In this document: positions 29,190 to 39,367 of the stretch, one piece after another
Layout of the letters: each line of letters begins with the position of its first letter
Numbering within the stretch: the first letter of the stretch is position 1
Source of the DNA: Marinibaculum pumilum
GTDB lineage: Bacteria; Pseudomonadota; Alphaproteobacteria; Ferrovibrionales; Ferrovibrionaceae
Direction: 5' to 3'
Assembly: GCF_042646425.1 (NCBI RefSeq)
Contig: NZ_JBHRTR010000029.1
Span: 1 to 64,000 of the forward strand
DNA: 64,000 bases
Made by a program: the position numbers and the translations under genes
The notes under the pieces: generated by a model
The model's input: only the letters and a program-made list of their open reading frames with translations
Database searches by the model: none
Told to the model about the DNA's origin: nothing

Positions 29190-29235
29190 AGCAGGTTTTG
29201 CCCTGATTGCGCTTCCGGGTGACTGGAAACCTGCT
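29190..29235. repeat. Inverted repeat in divergent intergenic region
   Basis: Perfect 9 bp arms AGCAGGTTT (29190-29198) and AAACCTGCT (29227-29235) separated by 28 bp. It lies between the divergent pentapeptide-repeat and MaoC genes, so it could be a regulator site or a leader structure. Confidence 0.4.
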
Positions 29236-29315
29236 GAATCGGCCATACTCCTCTGCGTCAGGACTTGCTTTTGCACGGCGGGCTTTCGCTGCCGCCCCCT
29301 TCAGTCGAGGTTCTC

Positions 29316-29801
29316 ATGTCCCAGGTGCCGCCTACGGAACGCTTCTTCGAGGATTACAGCGCGGGCGAGAGGCACGAGTTCGGCAGCTACACCATGACCG
29401 AGACGGAGATCATCGGCTTCGCCCGGCAATGGGACCCGCAGAGCTTCCACACCGACCCCGTGGCGGCGCAGGGTTCCAACTATGGCGGGCTGATCGCGTC
29501 GGGCTGGCACACCACCTGCGTGATGATGCGGCTTCTGGTGGAGAACTGGATCTCGCCGCGCGCCTCCATGGGCTCGCCCGGGGTGGACGAGATCCGCTGG
29601 CACCGGCCGGTGCGGCCGGGAGATACCCTGCGGGTGCGGATCACCGTGGAGCGGGTGCGCCGGTCGGAGAGCAAGCCCGACCGCGGCGTGGTGTTCCAGA
29701 AGAACGAGGTGCTGAACCAGGCGGACGAGGTGGTGATGTCCAGCCGCGGCATGGGCATGTACCGCTGCCGCGATGCGGCCCCGCCGGCAGGCGGAAGCTG
29801 A
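29316..29801 (+). CDS. MaoC-family dehydratase, single hotdog
   Basis: Predicted acyl-CoA hydratase or thioesterase-like hotdog protein, 161 residues from ATG 29316 (GAGG upstream). The pattern RFFEDYSAGERHEFGSYTMTE, then FARQWDPQSFHTDPVAA and LIASGWHTTCVMMRL is that of the MaoC acyl dehydratase family. The catalytic Asp/His region reads DPQSFHTD. The substrate is unknown. It stands between the pentapeptide gene and the HtrA-type protease gene, inside the interval bounded by inverted repeats B and C. Confidence 0.82.
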   Translation: MSQVPPTERFFEDYSAGERHEFGSYTMTETEIIGFARQWDPQSFHTDPVAAQGSNYGGLIASGWHTTCVMMRLLVENWISPRASMGSPGVDEIRWHRPVRPGDTLRVRITVERVRRSESKPDRGVVFQKNEVLNQADEVVMSSRGMGMYRCRDAAPPAGGS

Positions 29802-29820
29802 GGGCAAGGCCGGGACGCCG

Positions 29821-30912
29821 TCAGCTCCGCCCGATATCGATCACCTCGACCGGGACCGCGCGGCTGCTGCCGTCGCGCACCACCGTCAGTTCGACCCGGG
29901 CGCCGACCCCGGCCCGCGCCAGTTCGCGCGCCAGTTCCGCCAGGGAATGGACCTCGCGTCCGTCGACCGCGGTGATGATGTCCGCCAAAGCGCCGCCACG
30001 CTCGGCGATTCCCTCCAGCCCGGCCCGTGCGGCAGGCGTGTCGGGAAAGACCTGCGCCACGACGATGCCGCCGGCCTGGTCCGTTCCGGCCCGCAGTCCC
30101 GGCGGCAGGTCGCGCCCCGGGCTGGCCACGGCGATGCCGATGCCCGGCCGGGCGACCCGGCCGTCGCGGATCAGGGCGGGGACGATGCGATTGACCTCGT
30201 CGACGGGCACCGCGAAGCCGACGCCGGAAAAGCTGCCGCTGCCGGACACGATGGCGGTGTTCACGCCGATCAGCCGGCCGGCGGAATCGATCAGCGGCCC
30301 GCCCGAATTGCCCGGGTTGATCGCCGCGTCTGTCTGGATCACCCCTGTGACCTCACGGCCGGTGCCGGTCAGGATCTCCCGGTCCAGGGCGGAGATGATG
30401 CCCGTGGTCAGGCTGCGCGGCAGGCCGAAGGGATTGCCGATGGCATAGACCGACTGGCCGACCTGCAGTTCGTCGGTGCTGCCGACCGGGATCGGCCGCA
30501 GGTCCAGCCGGTTGTCGTCCAGCAGCACGACGGCAAGGTCATGGTCCTGCGCCACGCCGATCACCGTCGCGCCGACCACCTCGGCATCGCCGAACCGCAC
30601 CCAGACCTGGGCGGCGCCCTCCACGACATGGGCATTGGTCACTACATGCCCGGCGCCGTCCCAGACGAAGCCCGATCCCGCACCCCGGCCGCCCGGCCGG
30701 GCGCCGGCGGCGGTGATCGCCACCACCGACGGACTGACATGGCGGAACAGGGCGATGGTATGTTCCTCGACATCGGAGAGCTGGCCGCGCGGGGTCACCA
30801 CGCGCGGCTCGTCCGCGGTCAGCCAGACGCCGCGAACGAACCGGTCGCCCACCCAGAGGGTGGCCACCAGAAGCGCCCAGATCGCCAGATATCGCCAGGC
30901 CCGCGACCGCAT
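29821..30912 (-). CDS. Trypsin-like serine protease with PDZ domain (HtrA/DegS type)
   Basis: Envelope protein-quality-control protease, 363 residues. An N-terminal membrane segment (residues about 7-25) anchors it, so the catalytic domain should face the periplasm. The triad is His in VTNAHVV, Asp in DHDLAVV and Ser in INPGNSGGPLI. One C-terminal PDZ domain begins near residue 270 (GGIVVAQVFPDTPAARAGL). A single PDZ plus an uncleaved anchor resembles DegS rather than DegP, but no rseA/rseP gene is near. It converges on the MaoC gene. Confidence 0.9.
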   Translation of the reverse strand: MRSRAWRYLAIWALLVATLWVGDRFVRGVWLTADEPRVVTPRGQLSDVEEHTIALFRHVSPSVVAITAAGARPGGRGAGSGFVWDGAGHVVTNAHVVEGAAQVWVRFGDAEVVGATVIGVAQDHDLAVVLLDDNRLDLRPIPVGSTDELQVGQSVYAIGNPFGLPRSLTTGIISALDREILTGTGREVTGVIQTDAAINPGNSGGPLIDSAGRLIGVNTAIVSGSGSFSGVGFAVPVDEVNRIVPALIRDGRVARPGIGIAVASPGRDLPPGLRAGTDQAGGIVVAQVFPDTPAARAGLEGIAERGGALADIITAVDGREVHSLAELARELARAGVGARVELTVVRDGSSRAVPVEVIDIGRS

Positions 30913-31039
30913 CAGTCCTTTCGCCCCGTCTTCGGTATCAGCGGCGCTCGCCGCATCCTTCAGATGTCATCGCGGTCCCGCCATGACAAGCCGCCGTCCG
31001 GCATCGGCACCCGCCCCGCAGTCGCCCTCGGCCCCCGAG

Positions 31040-31242
31040 CCTACGGCATTCACACATTTCGCCGGCGGGGCCAGATCAGCCCTGCGGTCCTACCTTTTTG
31101 CCGTCATCCTCGGCCCCCGAGCCGAGGATCGTGGCAAGACGGCGAAGTTGCGCAGCGTCCCTGTCCCGTCATGCCCCTCGGGTCAAGCCCGAGGGCGACG
31201 GCAGCAGGGAGGCGCGTCGAAGAGAAGAGATATGTGAATCGC
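31040..31242. repeat. Modular hairpin repeat, copy C
   Basis: Inverted partner of copy B, with palindromes TCCTCGGCCCCCGAGCCGAGGA and CCTCGGG-TCAAG-CCCGAGG around the core AAGTTGCGCAGCGTCCCTGT. The same core occurs in copy A. A more degenerate third palindrome set (GGGTCGAGCCCGAGGACGAC) continues at about 31318-31345. It lies upstream of the protease gene and downstream of groEL. Confidence 0.85.
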
Positions 31243-31412
31243 GTAGGGCCCGACCCGGGGACCGGTCAACGGGCGGTGGAGCGGCCCAGAGATGCAACGT
31301 CGGCGCCTTGCCACGATCCGCGGGTCGAGCCCGAGGACGACGACACCGGCAGTGGCGCGGCAGGGCCGGGTCGCTCCTGCGACGGTCCCGGAACAAGGCC
31401 CGGAAACGATGA

Positions 31413-31446
31413 GGGCCGGGCCGCCGCTGCCGCGGCCGCCCGGCCC
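31413..31446 (-). terminator. Hairpin after groEL
   Basis: Perfect 9 bp arms GGGCCGGGC and GCCCGGCCC with a 16-base loop, about 30 bp beyond the groEL stop codon. On the minus strand the hairpin is followed by CTCATCGTTTCC, a weak T tract. Confidence 0.5.
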
Positions 31447-31477
31447 CCGGAACAGGTCCTTCCGGCGAACCGCCCGA

Positions 31478-33115
<1,638 letters not shown>

Positions 33116-33324
33116 CTCAGGCCTCCTCTATCCCTGGTGGCGGCGTCCCGGCCCCCCGACCGGCACGCCCCACGTGAATCCGGCATCAGAAAACGCTGGT
33201 ACGACCCGAACGACTGTCCGGCCAGGCTGTGGTGTGGCAGACGGGCGCGAAACAGCTCCGGAACCCAGGTGCAGGGCCTGCACCTTCGCGGCAAAGTCCC
33301 GGAAGGAAACGACCGCCGCCATCG

Positions 33325-33353
33325 ATGTAAAGCCGATGGACTACGCCATCAAG
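33325..33353 (-). promoter_or_regulatory. Possible RpoH-like promoter upstream of groEL
   Basis: On the minus strand CTTGA is followed after 16 bp by CTTTACAT, similar to the alphaproteobacterial heat-shock sigma consensus (CTTGA, 17-18 bp, CYTATNT). The leader to the groEL ATG would be about 210 nt. No CIRCE palindrome was found in 33116-33412. Confidence 0.3.
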
Positions 33354-33412
33354 CGGAGCAGTTCAACCGCAGGTGCGGCCCCGGGGACCTCCCGGGGCCG
33401 AAGCCTTCGCCA

Positions 33413-35743
33413 TCACGCGCTGGCGTCGCGGATCGCCTGCCAGACCCGGTCCGGGGTCATCGGCATCTGGATGTCGCTGACGCCGAGCGGCGCCAGCGCG
33501 TCCAGCACCGCGGCGACCACCGCGGCAGTGATGCCCACCGTGCCGGACTCGCCGCAGCCCTTCGCCCCCAGCGGGTTGGTGGTGCAGGGCACGCTCTCGT
33601 CCAGGTTCACATCCATCGACGGCAGGTCGTCCGCCCGCGGCATGCAATAGTCCATGAAGGAGCCGGTCAGCGGCTGGCCGTTCTCAGGATCGTAGACCGC
33701 CTGTTCCAGCAACGCCTGGCCGATGCCCTGCGCCATGCCGCCCTGCAGCTGGCCGAAGACGATGAGCGGGTTCACCGGATGGCCGACATCGTCCAGGGTG
33801 GTGATCTTCACCAGGGCGACCCGGCCGGTGTCGGGATCGACCTCGACCTCCACGAAATGGTGGCCGTTCGGCCAGCTCGACCCGGCCACCGTCTCGGAGG
33901 CGTCGATCAGGAACATGCCGCCATCCTGCCGACCCGCCAGCTCGCTCAGGTCGATCGACCGGTCGGTGCCGGAGATCGTGAAGCGGCCCTCCTCGTAGGT
34001 GATGTCGGCCGCGGCGGCCTCCAGCGCGTCGGCGGCCAGTTCCCGGCCCTTGTCGATCAGGGCCTGCGCCCCGGTCACCGCCGCCGGCCCGCCGGTGAAC
34101 AGCGACCGCGAGGCCATGCTGCCAAAGCCGCCGACCCGGTCGGTATCGCCCTGCACGACGGTGATCCGTTCCACCGGCACGCCCAGCTTCTGCGCCACCA
34201 GCTGGGCATAGGCGGTACGCAGCCCCTGCCCCATGTCCTGTGTGCCGGACCAGAGCAGGATGCGGCCATCGGCATAGGCCTCCACCGTCACCGCCTCGGT
34301 GAACTGCATGGCGCCGGTCCATTCCACGTAGGACGCCATGCCGCGGCCGCGCAGCAGGCCGCGGGACTTGGACTCCGCCTTGCGGCCGTCGAAGCCCTTC
34401 CAGTCGGCCAGTTCGACGGCACGGCCCTGCAGTGTGCCGAAATCGCCGACGTCGTACACCTCGCCCATGGCGTTGGTGTAGGGCATCGCGTCGCGGCGGA
34501 TATAGTTCCGCTGGCGGATCTCCAGCGGGTCCATCTTCAGGTCGCGGGCGGCCTGCTCGATCATCCGCTCCATCAGGAAGACGGCCTCCGGCCGGCCGGC
34601 ACCGCGATAGGGGGAGGTCGGCGTGGTGTTGGTCAGGACGCCGATCACCTCCAGGTCCAGGGCCGGCACGTCATAGACGCTGGTGATCACCTTCGGCCCC
34701 AGCATCAGCGGCACCAGCGGCCCCACGGTAGAGACATAGGCGCCCAGATTGGCCCAGGTCTTCACCCGCATGCCCAGGATCCGGCCCTGCGGATCGACCG
34801 CCAGCTCCGCCTCGCTGACATGGTCGCGGCCCTGCATCACGCTGGTGAATTCCTCGCCGCGATCGGCGCGCCACTTCACCGGCTTGCCCAGCTTGCGCGC
34901 GGCATAGACCGCCAGCGCATCCTCCACATAGGGATTGGCCTTCAGACCGAAGCCGCCGCCGATGTCCTCCACCAGCACCCGCAGTTCGGTATCGGGGAAA
35001 CCGAAGATCGCGCCGGAGATGATGGTCTTCACCGTGGACGGGTTCTGCGAGCCCATGTTCAGGGTGACATGGCCGCCCGGCCCGTCCGGCACCGCCAGCA
35101 CCGCGCGCGGCTCCATCGCATTGCCGACCAGGCGCTGGTTCACGATGCGCAGCTTCGCGACGTGGTGCGCCTTGGCGAAGGCCGCCTCGGTCGCCGCCGC
35201 ATCGCCGTGCCGGGCGCCGCAGGAAATGTTGTCCGGCGCATCGGGCCAGACCGCCGGGGCACCGCCGGCGATCACCGCCTCGGTGCTGGTGGCGGCGGGC
35301 TTCTCGTCATACTCGACCTCGATCAGCTCCGCGGCGTCCTGCGCCGCGGCCCGGCTCTCGGCGATCACCACCGCCACCGGGTCACCGACAAAGCGGACGG
35401 TGTCGCCGGCCAGCATCTTGCGCGGCGGCGAGGCGAAGGGCTTCCCGTCGGGGCGCGGGATCTCCGCCGCCCAGGGCATCGGCCGCACGCCGTCCGCGTC
35501 CAGGTCCGCCAGGGTATAGACCGCCACCACCCCGGGCGCCTCCTTCGCGGCGGAGACGTCCAGCGACGTCACGGCGGCATGGGCGACGGGGGAGCGCAGC
35601 AGCACCATGTGCACCATGCCCTCCGCCGTCTTGTCGTCGGCATAGCGGCCGTCGCCGACCAGCAGGCGCTGATCCTCCTGGCGCCGCACCGCCCGCGCGT
35701 CGCGCCCGAAGCGCAGCGCATCCGCACTGATGATCTGGTTCAT
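33413..35743 (-). CDS. Xanthine dehydrogenase-family molybdopterin-binding large subunit (CoxL form II type)
   Basis: Large catalytic subunit of a molybdenum hydroxylase, 776 residues, starting at ATG 35741-35743 behind GGGGGAGGA. The first domain (aldehyde oxidase/xanthine dehydrogenase a/b hammerhead) starts near DARAVRRQEDQRLLVGDGRY. The active-site loop reads SPYRGAGRPEA, the AYRGAGR type of form II enzymes, not the AYXCSFR of genuine CO dehydrogenase. Late CGESGTVGITAAVV carries the conserved active-site Glu. The medium (FAD) and small (2Fe-2S) subunits are missing from the neighbourhood. Substrate unknown. Confidence 0.85.
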   Translation of the reverse strand: MNQIISADALRFGRDARAVRRQEDQRLLVGDGRYADDKTAEGMVHMVLLRSPVAHAAVTSLDVSAAKEAPGVVAVYTLADLDADGVRPMPWAAEIPRPDGKPFASPPRKMLAGDTVRFVGDPVAVVIAESRAAAQDAAELIEVEYDEKPAATSTEAVIAGGAPAVWPDAPDNISCGARHGDAAATEAAFAKAHHVAKLRIVNQRLVGNAMEPRAVLAVPDGPGGHVTLNMGSQNPSTVKTIISGAIFGFPDTELRVLVEDIGGGFGLKANPYVEDALAVYAARKLGKPVKWRADRGEEFTSVMQGRDHVSEAELAVDPQGRILGMRVKTWANLGAYVSTVGPLVPLMLGPKVITSVYDVPALDLEVIGVLTNTTPTSPYRGAGRPEAVFLMERMIEQAARDLKMDPLEIRQRNYIRRDAMPYTNAMGEVYDVGDFGTLQGRAVELADWKGFDGRKAESKSRGLLRGRGMASYVEWTGAMQFTEAVTVEAYADGRILLWSGTQDMGQGLRTAYAQLVAQKLGVPVERITVVQGDTDRVGGFGSMASRSLFTGGPAAVTGAQALIDKGRELAADALEAAAADITYEEGRFTISGTDRSIDLSELAGRQDGGMFLIDASETVAGSSWPNGHHFVEVEVDPDTGRVALVKITTLDDVGHPVNPLIVFGQLQGGMAQGIGQALLEQAVYDPENGQPLTGSFMDYCMPRADDLPSMDVNLDESVPCTTNPLGAKGCGESGTVGITAAVVAAVLDALAPLGVSDIQMPMTPDRVWQAIRDASA

Positions 35744-35938
35744 GCCGATCCTCCCCCTGGAACTGGCCCTGGCCGGGCGCATTGCCGTCGCGGCGCCCGT
35801 GCCCGGGTGGCCGCCGATCCGTGATACAGGACTTTGCTTAACGTTGGCGCCGGGTCAAGGTGCGCCATTGCGGGCAGGTGCCCCCGGCGCTATCAGCATC
35901 GGGAAAGAGCAGGAACCGTTTGCCGGGAGCGAGACGCA

Positions 35939-37147
35939 ATGGAAAGTGAGACCGCGGCGCCGACCGGGCCCCTGAAGGGCTTGAAGGTCATCGATCTGAG
36001 CCGCGTGCTGGGCGGGCCGTTCTGCACCCAGACCCTGGGCGACCTGGGCGCCACGGTGATCAAGGTGGAGCCGCCGCAGGGCGACGAGACCCGGGAATGG
36101 GGCCCGCCCTTCGAGGAGGACTATGCCGCCTATTTCGCCGGCATCAACCGCAACAAGCGCAGCCTGGCGCTCGACCTGTCGAAGCCGGAGGGGCGGGAGG
36201 TGCTGTTCCGCCTGCTGGAAGGCGCCGACGTGCTGGTGGAGAATTTCAAGCCCGGCAGCATGGAGAAATGGGGCCTGGGCTATGCCGAGGTTCTGGAGAA
36301 GCGCTTCCCGCGCCTGATCCATGCGCAGATCACCGGCTTCGGCGGCAACGGGCCGTTCGGCGGCTTCCCGGGCTACGACGCGATGGTGCAGGCCTGGTCG
36401 GGCCTGATCTCGATCAACGGCTCGCCGGAATCGGGACCGATCCGCCTGGGCAGCCCGCTGGTCGATATCGGCACCGGCCTCTATGTCGCGGTCGGCATCC
36501 TGGCCGCGGTGCACGAGCGCACCCAGTCCGGCCGCGGCCAGTCGCTGGAGGTGGCGCTCTACGACACCGGGGTCACCCTGCTGCACCCGCACAATGCCAA
36601 CTGGCACATGGCGCAGGTCACGCCGAAGCTGACCGGCAACCGGCATGCCAACCTGGTGCCCTACCAGCTGGTGCCGTCGAAGGGCCGGCCGGTGATGATC
36701 GGCGCCGGCAACGACCGGCAGTTCCGCACCCTGTGCCGCGTGCTGGGACGGGAGGAGCTGGCCGACGATCCCCGCTTCCGCACCAATCGCGACCGCCACG
36801 CCAACCGCGACACCCTGGACCCGATCCTGGAGGAACTGGTGGCGCCCTGGGACGGCGAGGAACTGGCGATGACCCTGATGCAGAACGGCGTGCCGGCGGG
36901 CGCCGCGCTGGCGGTGCCCGACGTGCTGACCCACCCGCATACCCTGGCGCGGGAAATGGTGGTGAAGCTGGACGGCTACCAGGGCACCGGCATGCCGATC
37001 AAGCTGTCCCGCACGCCGGGCAATGTCCGCCGCGCCCCGCCCCGCTTCGGCGCCCACAGCGCCGAGGTGCTGGCCGAGTTCGGCTACGACGATGCCGAGA
37101 TCGAGACGATGATCGCGCACGGCATCGTGCCGAAGGAGAAAAGGTAA
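35939..37147 (+). CDS. CaiB/BaiF family CoA transferase
   Basis: Class III CoA transferase, 402 residues, moving CoA between carboxylic acids. It begins PLKGLKVIDLSRVLGGPFC with the typical TLGDLGATVIKVEPP. The catalytic Asp lies in FGGFPGYDAMVQAWSG; GSPLVDIGTGLY and GRGQSLEVALYD also match. The chosen ATG has GGGAGCGAG upstream. It is divergent from the molybdenum hydroxylase gene across 195 bp, which suggests shared regulation and possibly a common pathway (inference). Confidence 0.9.
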   Translation: MESETAAPTGPLKGLKVIDLSRVLGGPFCTQTLGDLGATVIKVEPPQGDETREWGPPFEEDYAAYFAGINRNKRSLALDLSKPEGREVLFRLLEGADVLVENFKPGSMEKWGLGYAEVLEKRFPRLIHAQITGFGGNGPFGGFPGYDAMVQAWSGLISINGSPESGPIRLGSPLVDIGTGLYVAVGILAAVHERTQSGRGQSLEVALYDTGVTLLHPHNANWHMAQVTPKLTGNRHANLVPYQLVPSKGRPVMIGAGNDRQFRTLCRVLGREELADDPRFRTNRDRHANRDTLDPILEELVAPWDGEELAMTLMQNGVPAGAALAVPDVLTHPHTLAREMVVKLDGYQGTGMPIKLSRTPGNVRRAPPRFGAHSAEVLAEFGYDDAEIETMIAHGIVPKEKR

Positions 37148-37156
37148 GGGGCCCTC

Positions 37157-37996
37157 TCAGCCGTCATCCTCGGGCTTGACCCGAGGATCCATTCCGCCGG
37201 CTTTTCCCTGCCGCCGGGCTGGCGGAATAGGCTCTCGGGTCAAGCCCGAGAGCGACATGCCGGCTTTTCGTTCGGACTCCTGCGGCGATTCCGGTGCCGC
37301 CTGCTCCAGCCGCGTGGCGACCTGTTCCAGCCGCGCAGCGACCGACAGCAGCGCCTCATCTTCGGCGGCATCGGGCACCGCCGCCGGCGCCGCCATGCCG
37401 GTCCTCAGGATGCGGATGAAGTCGGCCACCACCGGCGCCGCCAGCCGCTCGAAGCGCTTGCTGCGCAGGCGCAGGGTGTAGCTGGCGAATTCCAGCCCGC
37501 CGTAAAAGATGTCGCCGAGCAGGCGCAGCGGCACGTCCTCGCGGATATCGCCGCGGGCGACCCCTTCCCGGATCACCTGGTCGAACACCGCCACATAGGC
37601 GCGGTTGAACTGGTAGGTCTCGGTCTGGCCGTAGTCGCTGACGATCCGGTACTGCTGGCTGCCCAGCGCCAGGATGTGCCAGGCCCGGGCGACGCTTTCC
37701 AGGTGGTGGCGGGCCAGGAATTCCAGCCGGTCGAAGGTGCCGGGGATCTCTGCCACCCCCTCCGCCGCCTTGGCCGTCAGTTCCTCGTAGAACTCGCGCA
37801 GGACGGCGACCAGCAGCGCGCTCTTGTTCTGGAAATAGATGTAGACCGTGCCCTCGGCCACGCCGGCGGCGCGGGCGATGTCGGCGACCTTGGCGCCGTC
37901 GAAGCCGTTGCGGGTGAAGACCTCGCGGGCGGCGGCGATGATCGCCTGCTCCCGCTCCTCCACCCGCACGCGGCGGGTCAGAGCCTTGCGCGGCAT
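37157..37996 (-). CDS. TetR-family regulator with a repeat-derived C-terminus
   Basis: Transcriptional regulator, 279 residues. The N-terminal helix-turn-helix (about residues 15-62) shows IIAAAREVFTRNGFDGAKVA and AGVAEGTVYIYFQNKSALL. A helical ligand-binding domain follows to about residue 205, then an Ala/Glu/Gln-rich stretch. The last 33 or so residues (LTREPIPPARRQGKAG, then MDPRVKPEDDG) are encoded by repeat copy D, so the reading frame was extended by the element. It is the last gene of the dctP-dctQ-dctM unit (58 bp gap) and may control it and itself. Confidence 0.85.
   Translation of the reverse strand: MPRKALTRRVRVEEREQAIIAAAREVFTRNGFDGAKVADIARAAGVAEGTVYIYFQNKSALLVAVLREFYEELTAKAAEGVAEIPGTFDRLEFLARHHLESVARAWHILALGSQQYRIVSDYGQTETYQFNRAYVAVFDQVIREGVARGDIREDVPLRLLGDIFYGGLEFASYTLRLRSKRFERLAAPVVADFIRILRTGMAAPAAVPDAAEDEALLSVAARLEQVATRLEQAAPESPQESERKAGMSLSGLTREPIPPARRQGKAGGMDPRVKPEDDG
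37163..37256. repeat. Paired-hairpin intergenic repeat, copy D
   Basis: A 94 bp element with TCCTCGGG-CTTGA-CCCGAGGA at the left and CTCTCGGG-TCAAG-CCCGAGAG at the right, joined by an imperfect pairing of ATTCCGCC and GGCGGAAT. It lies inside the 3' coding end of the TetR gene and about 16 bp beyond the CaiB stop codon. It is closely related to copy E at 53997-54090. Confidence 0.85.
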
Positions 37997-38054
37997 CAGG
38001 GCCCTGTCCGGCCGGCCGCCACGGTCCGCAGCATCGCGTTCTCCCCGTCTCCGC

Positions 38055-39362
38055 TCACTGTAGCAACCCCGGCAGATAGAGGATGATGTCGGGAACGATG
38101 ATCAGTGCCGCCACCACGAACAGATCGGCCACCAGGAACCACATGATGCCACGGAAGATCAGGCTGGTGGTGGCCAGTTCGCCGACCACCCCCTTGATGA
38201 CGAAGACGTTCAGCCCGATCGGCGGGGTGATCATGCCGATCTCCAGGAACTTGGTCAGCACCACGCCGAACCAGATCAGGCTGAAGCCGGTGGCGTCGAT
38301 GATCGGCAGCAGGATCGGCAGGGTCAGCAGCATCGCCCCCAGCGGCTCCAGGAACATGCCGAGCACCAGGTAGACCAGCGAGATACCGATCAGCAGCAGG
38401 ATCGGGTCCGCGCCGATGCCCACCACCATGTCGGAGAGATAGTCGCCGGCGCCGCTGAATGCCAGGAAGCGGGTCAGCAGGCTGGCGCCGATGGCAATGA
38501 TGAACAAAGCGGCGGAGGTCAGCAGCGTCTCCACCAGCGCATTCTTGAAGCTCTGCCAGGTCAGCGCCCGCTTCAGCGCCGCGATCACCAGCGCCAGCGA
38601 GGCGCCGACCGCGCCGGCTTCCGTCGGTGTGAAGGCGCCGGAGAACAGGCCGCCGAAGACGCCGGCCATCAGCAGCAGCACCGGCCAGGTCTCCCGCAGG
38701 GCCCAGAGACGGTCCGACCAGCCGACATGTTCGTGGATCGGCGGTGCCAGCTCCGGCACCATCTTCGCCCGCACCACAATCACCACCAGATATCCCACCA
38801 GGGTCAGCAGGCCGGCGCCGACCCCGCCCAGGAACAGGGAGCTGATCGGCACCTGCGCGATGATGCCGTAGAGGATCATCAGCAGGGACGGCGGGATCAG
38901 CGCGCCGATCGTGCCGGCGGCGGCCACCGTGCCTGTGGCCAGGCTGGGCGCGTAGCGGTGGCGCATCATCTCCGGCACCGCGATGCGGCCCATGGCGGCG
39001 GCGCAGGCGACCGAGGAGCCGGTCACGGCGGCGAAGCCGGCCGCGCCGAACACGGTGGCGATCGCCAGCCCGCCGGGCAGCCGCGACAGCCACATCCGCG
39101 CGGCGTCGAACAGCCCCTTGGTCAGCCCGGCATGAAAGCAGAAGAAGCCCATCAGCAGGAACATGGGCACCGAGCTGAGCTGCCAGGTGGCGGCGAACTC
39201 GTAGGGGATCACGCCCAGGATGCCCCAGGCAGCGCGCTCGCCCACCAGCAGCCAGATGCCGCCGAAGGAGACACCGATCAGCGACACCGCGATCGGCACG
39301 CGCAGCGCGATCAGGGCGAGCAGCAGGGCGATGCCGGCAAAGCCGATCTGGACGTCGGACAT
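38055..39362 (-). CDS. dctM: TRAP transporter large permease (DctM type)
   Basis: Twelve-segment membrane subunit that couples solute uptake to the sodium gradient, 435 residues, the usual size. Family sequences include RVPIAVSLIGVSFGG, PMFLLMGFFCFHAGL, GAAGFAAVTGSSVACAAAMG and GTIGALIPPSLLMILYG. It starts 5 bp after the stop of the dctQ gene. The substrate is set by the binding protein encoded upstream. Confidence 0.93.
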   Translation of the reverse strand: MSDVQIGFAGIALLLALIALRVPIAVSLIGVSFGGIWLLVGERAAWGILGVIPYEFAATWQLSSVPMFLLMGFFCFHAGLTKGLFDAARMWLSRLPGGLAIATVFGAAGFAAVTGSSVACAAAMGRIAVPEMMRHRYAPSLATGTVAAAGTIGALIPPSLLMILYGIIAQVPISSLFLGGVGAGLLTLVGYLVVIVVRAKMVPELAPPIHEHVGWSDRLWALRETWPVLLLMAGVFGGLFSGAFTPTEAGAVGASLALVIAALKRALTWQSFKNALVETLLTSAALFIIAIGASLLTRFLAFSGAGDYLSDMVVGIGADPILLLIGISLVYLVLGMFLEPLGAMLLTLPILLPIIDATGFSLIWFGVVLTKFLEIGMITPPIGLNVFVIKGVVGELATTSLIFRGIMWFLVADLFVVAALIIVPDIILYLPGLLQ

Positions 39363-39367
39363 GGCGC

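Noticed and set aside
27398..31345. Repeat copies B and C as ends of a composite transposon
   Set aside because: No transposase gene lies between or beside them, and related copies occur elsewhere singly (copy A). They fit a palindromic repeat family better.
33128..33322. Small minus-strand frame upstream of groEL considered as groES
   Set aside because: Only 64 residues, with none of the GroES mobile-loop or beta-barrel sequence; composition is that of non-coding DNA.
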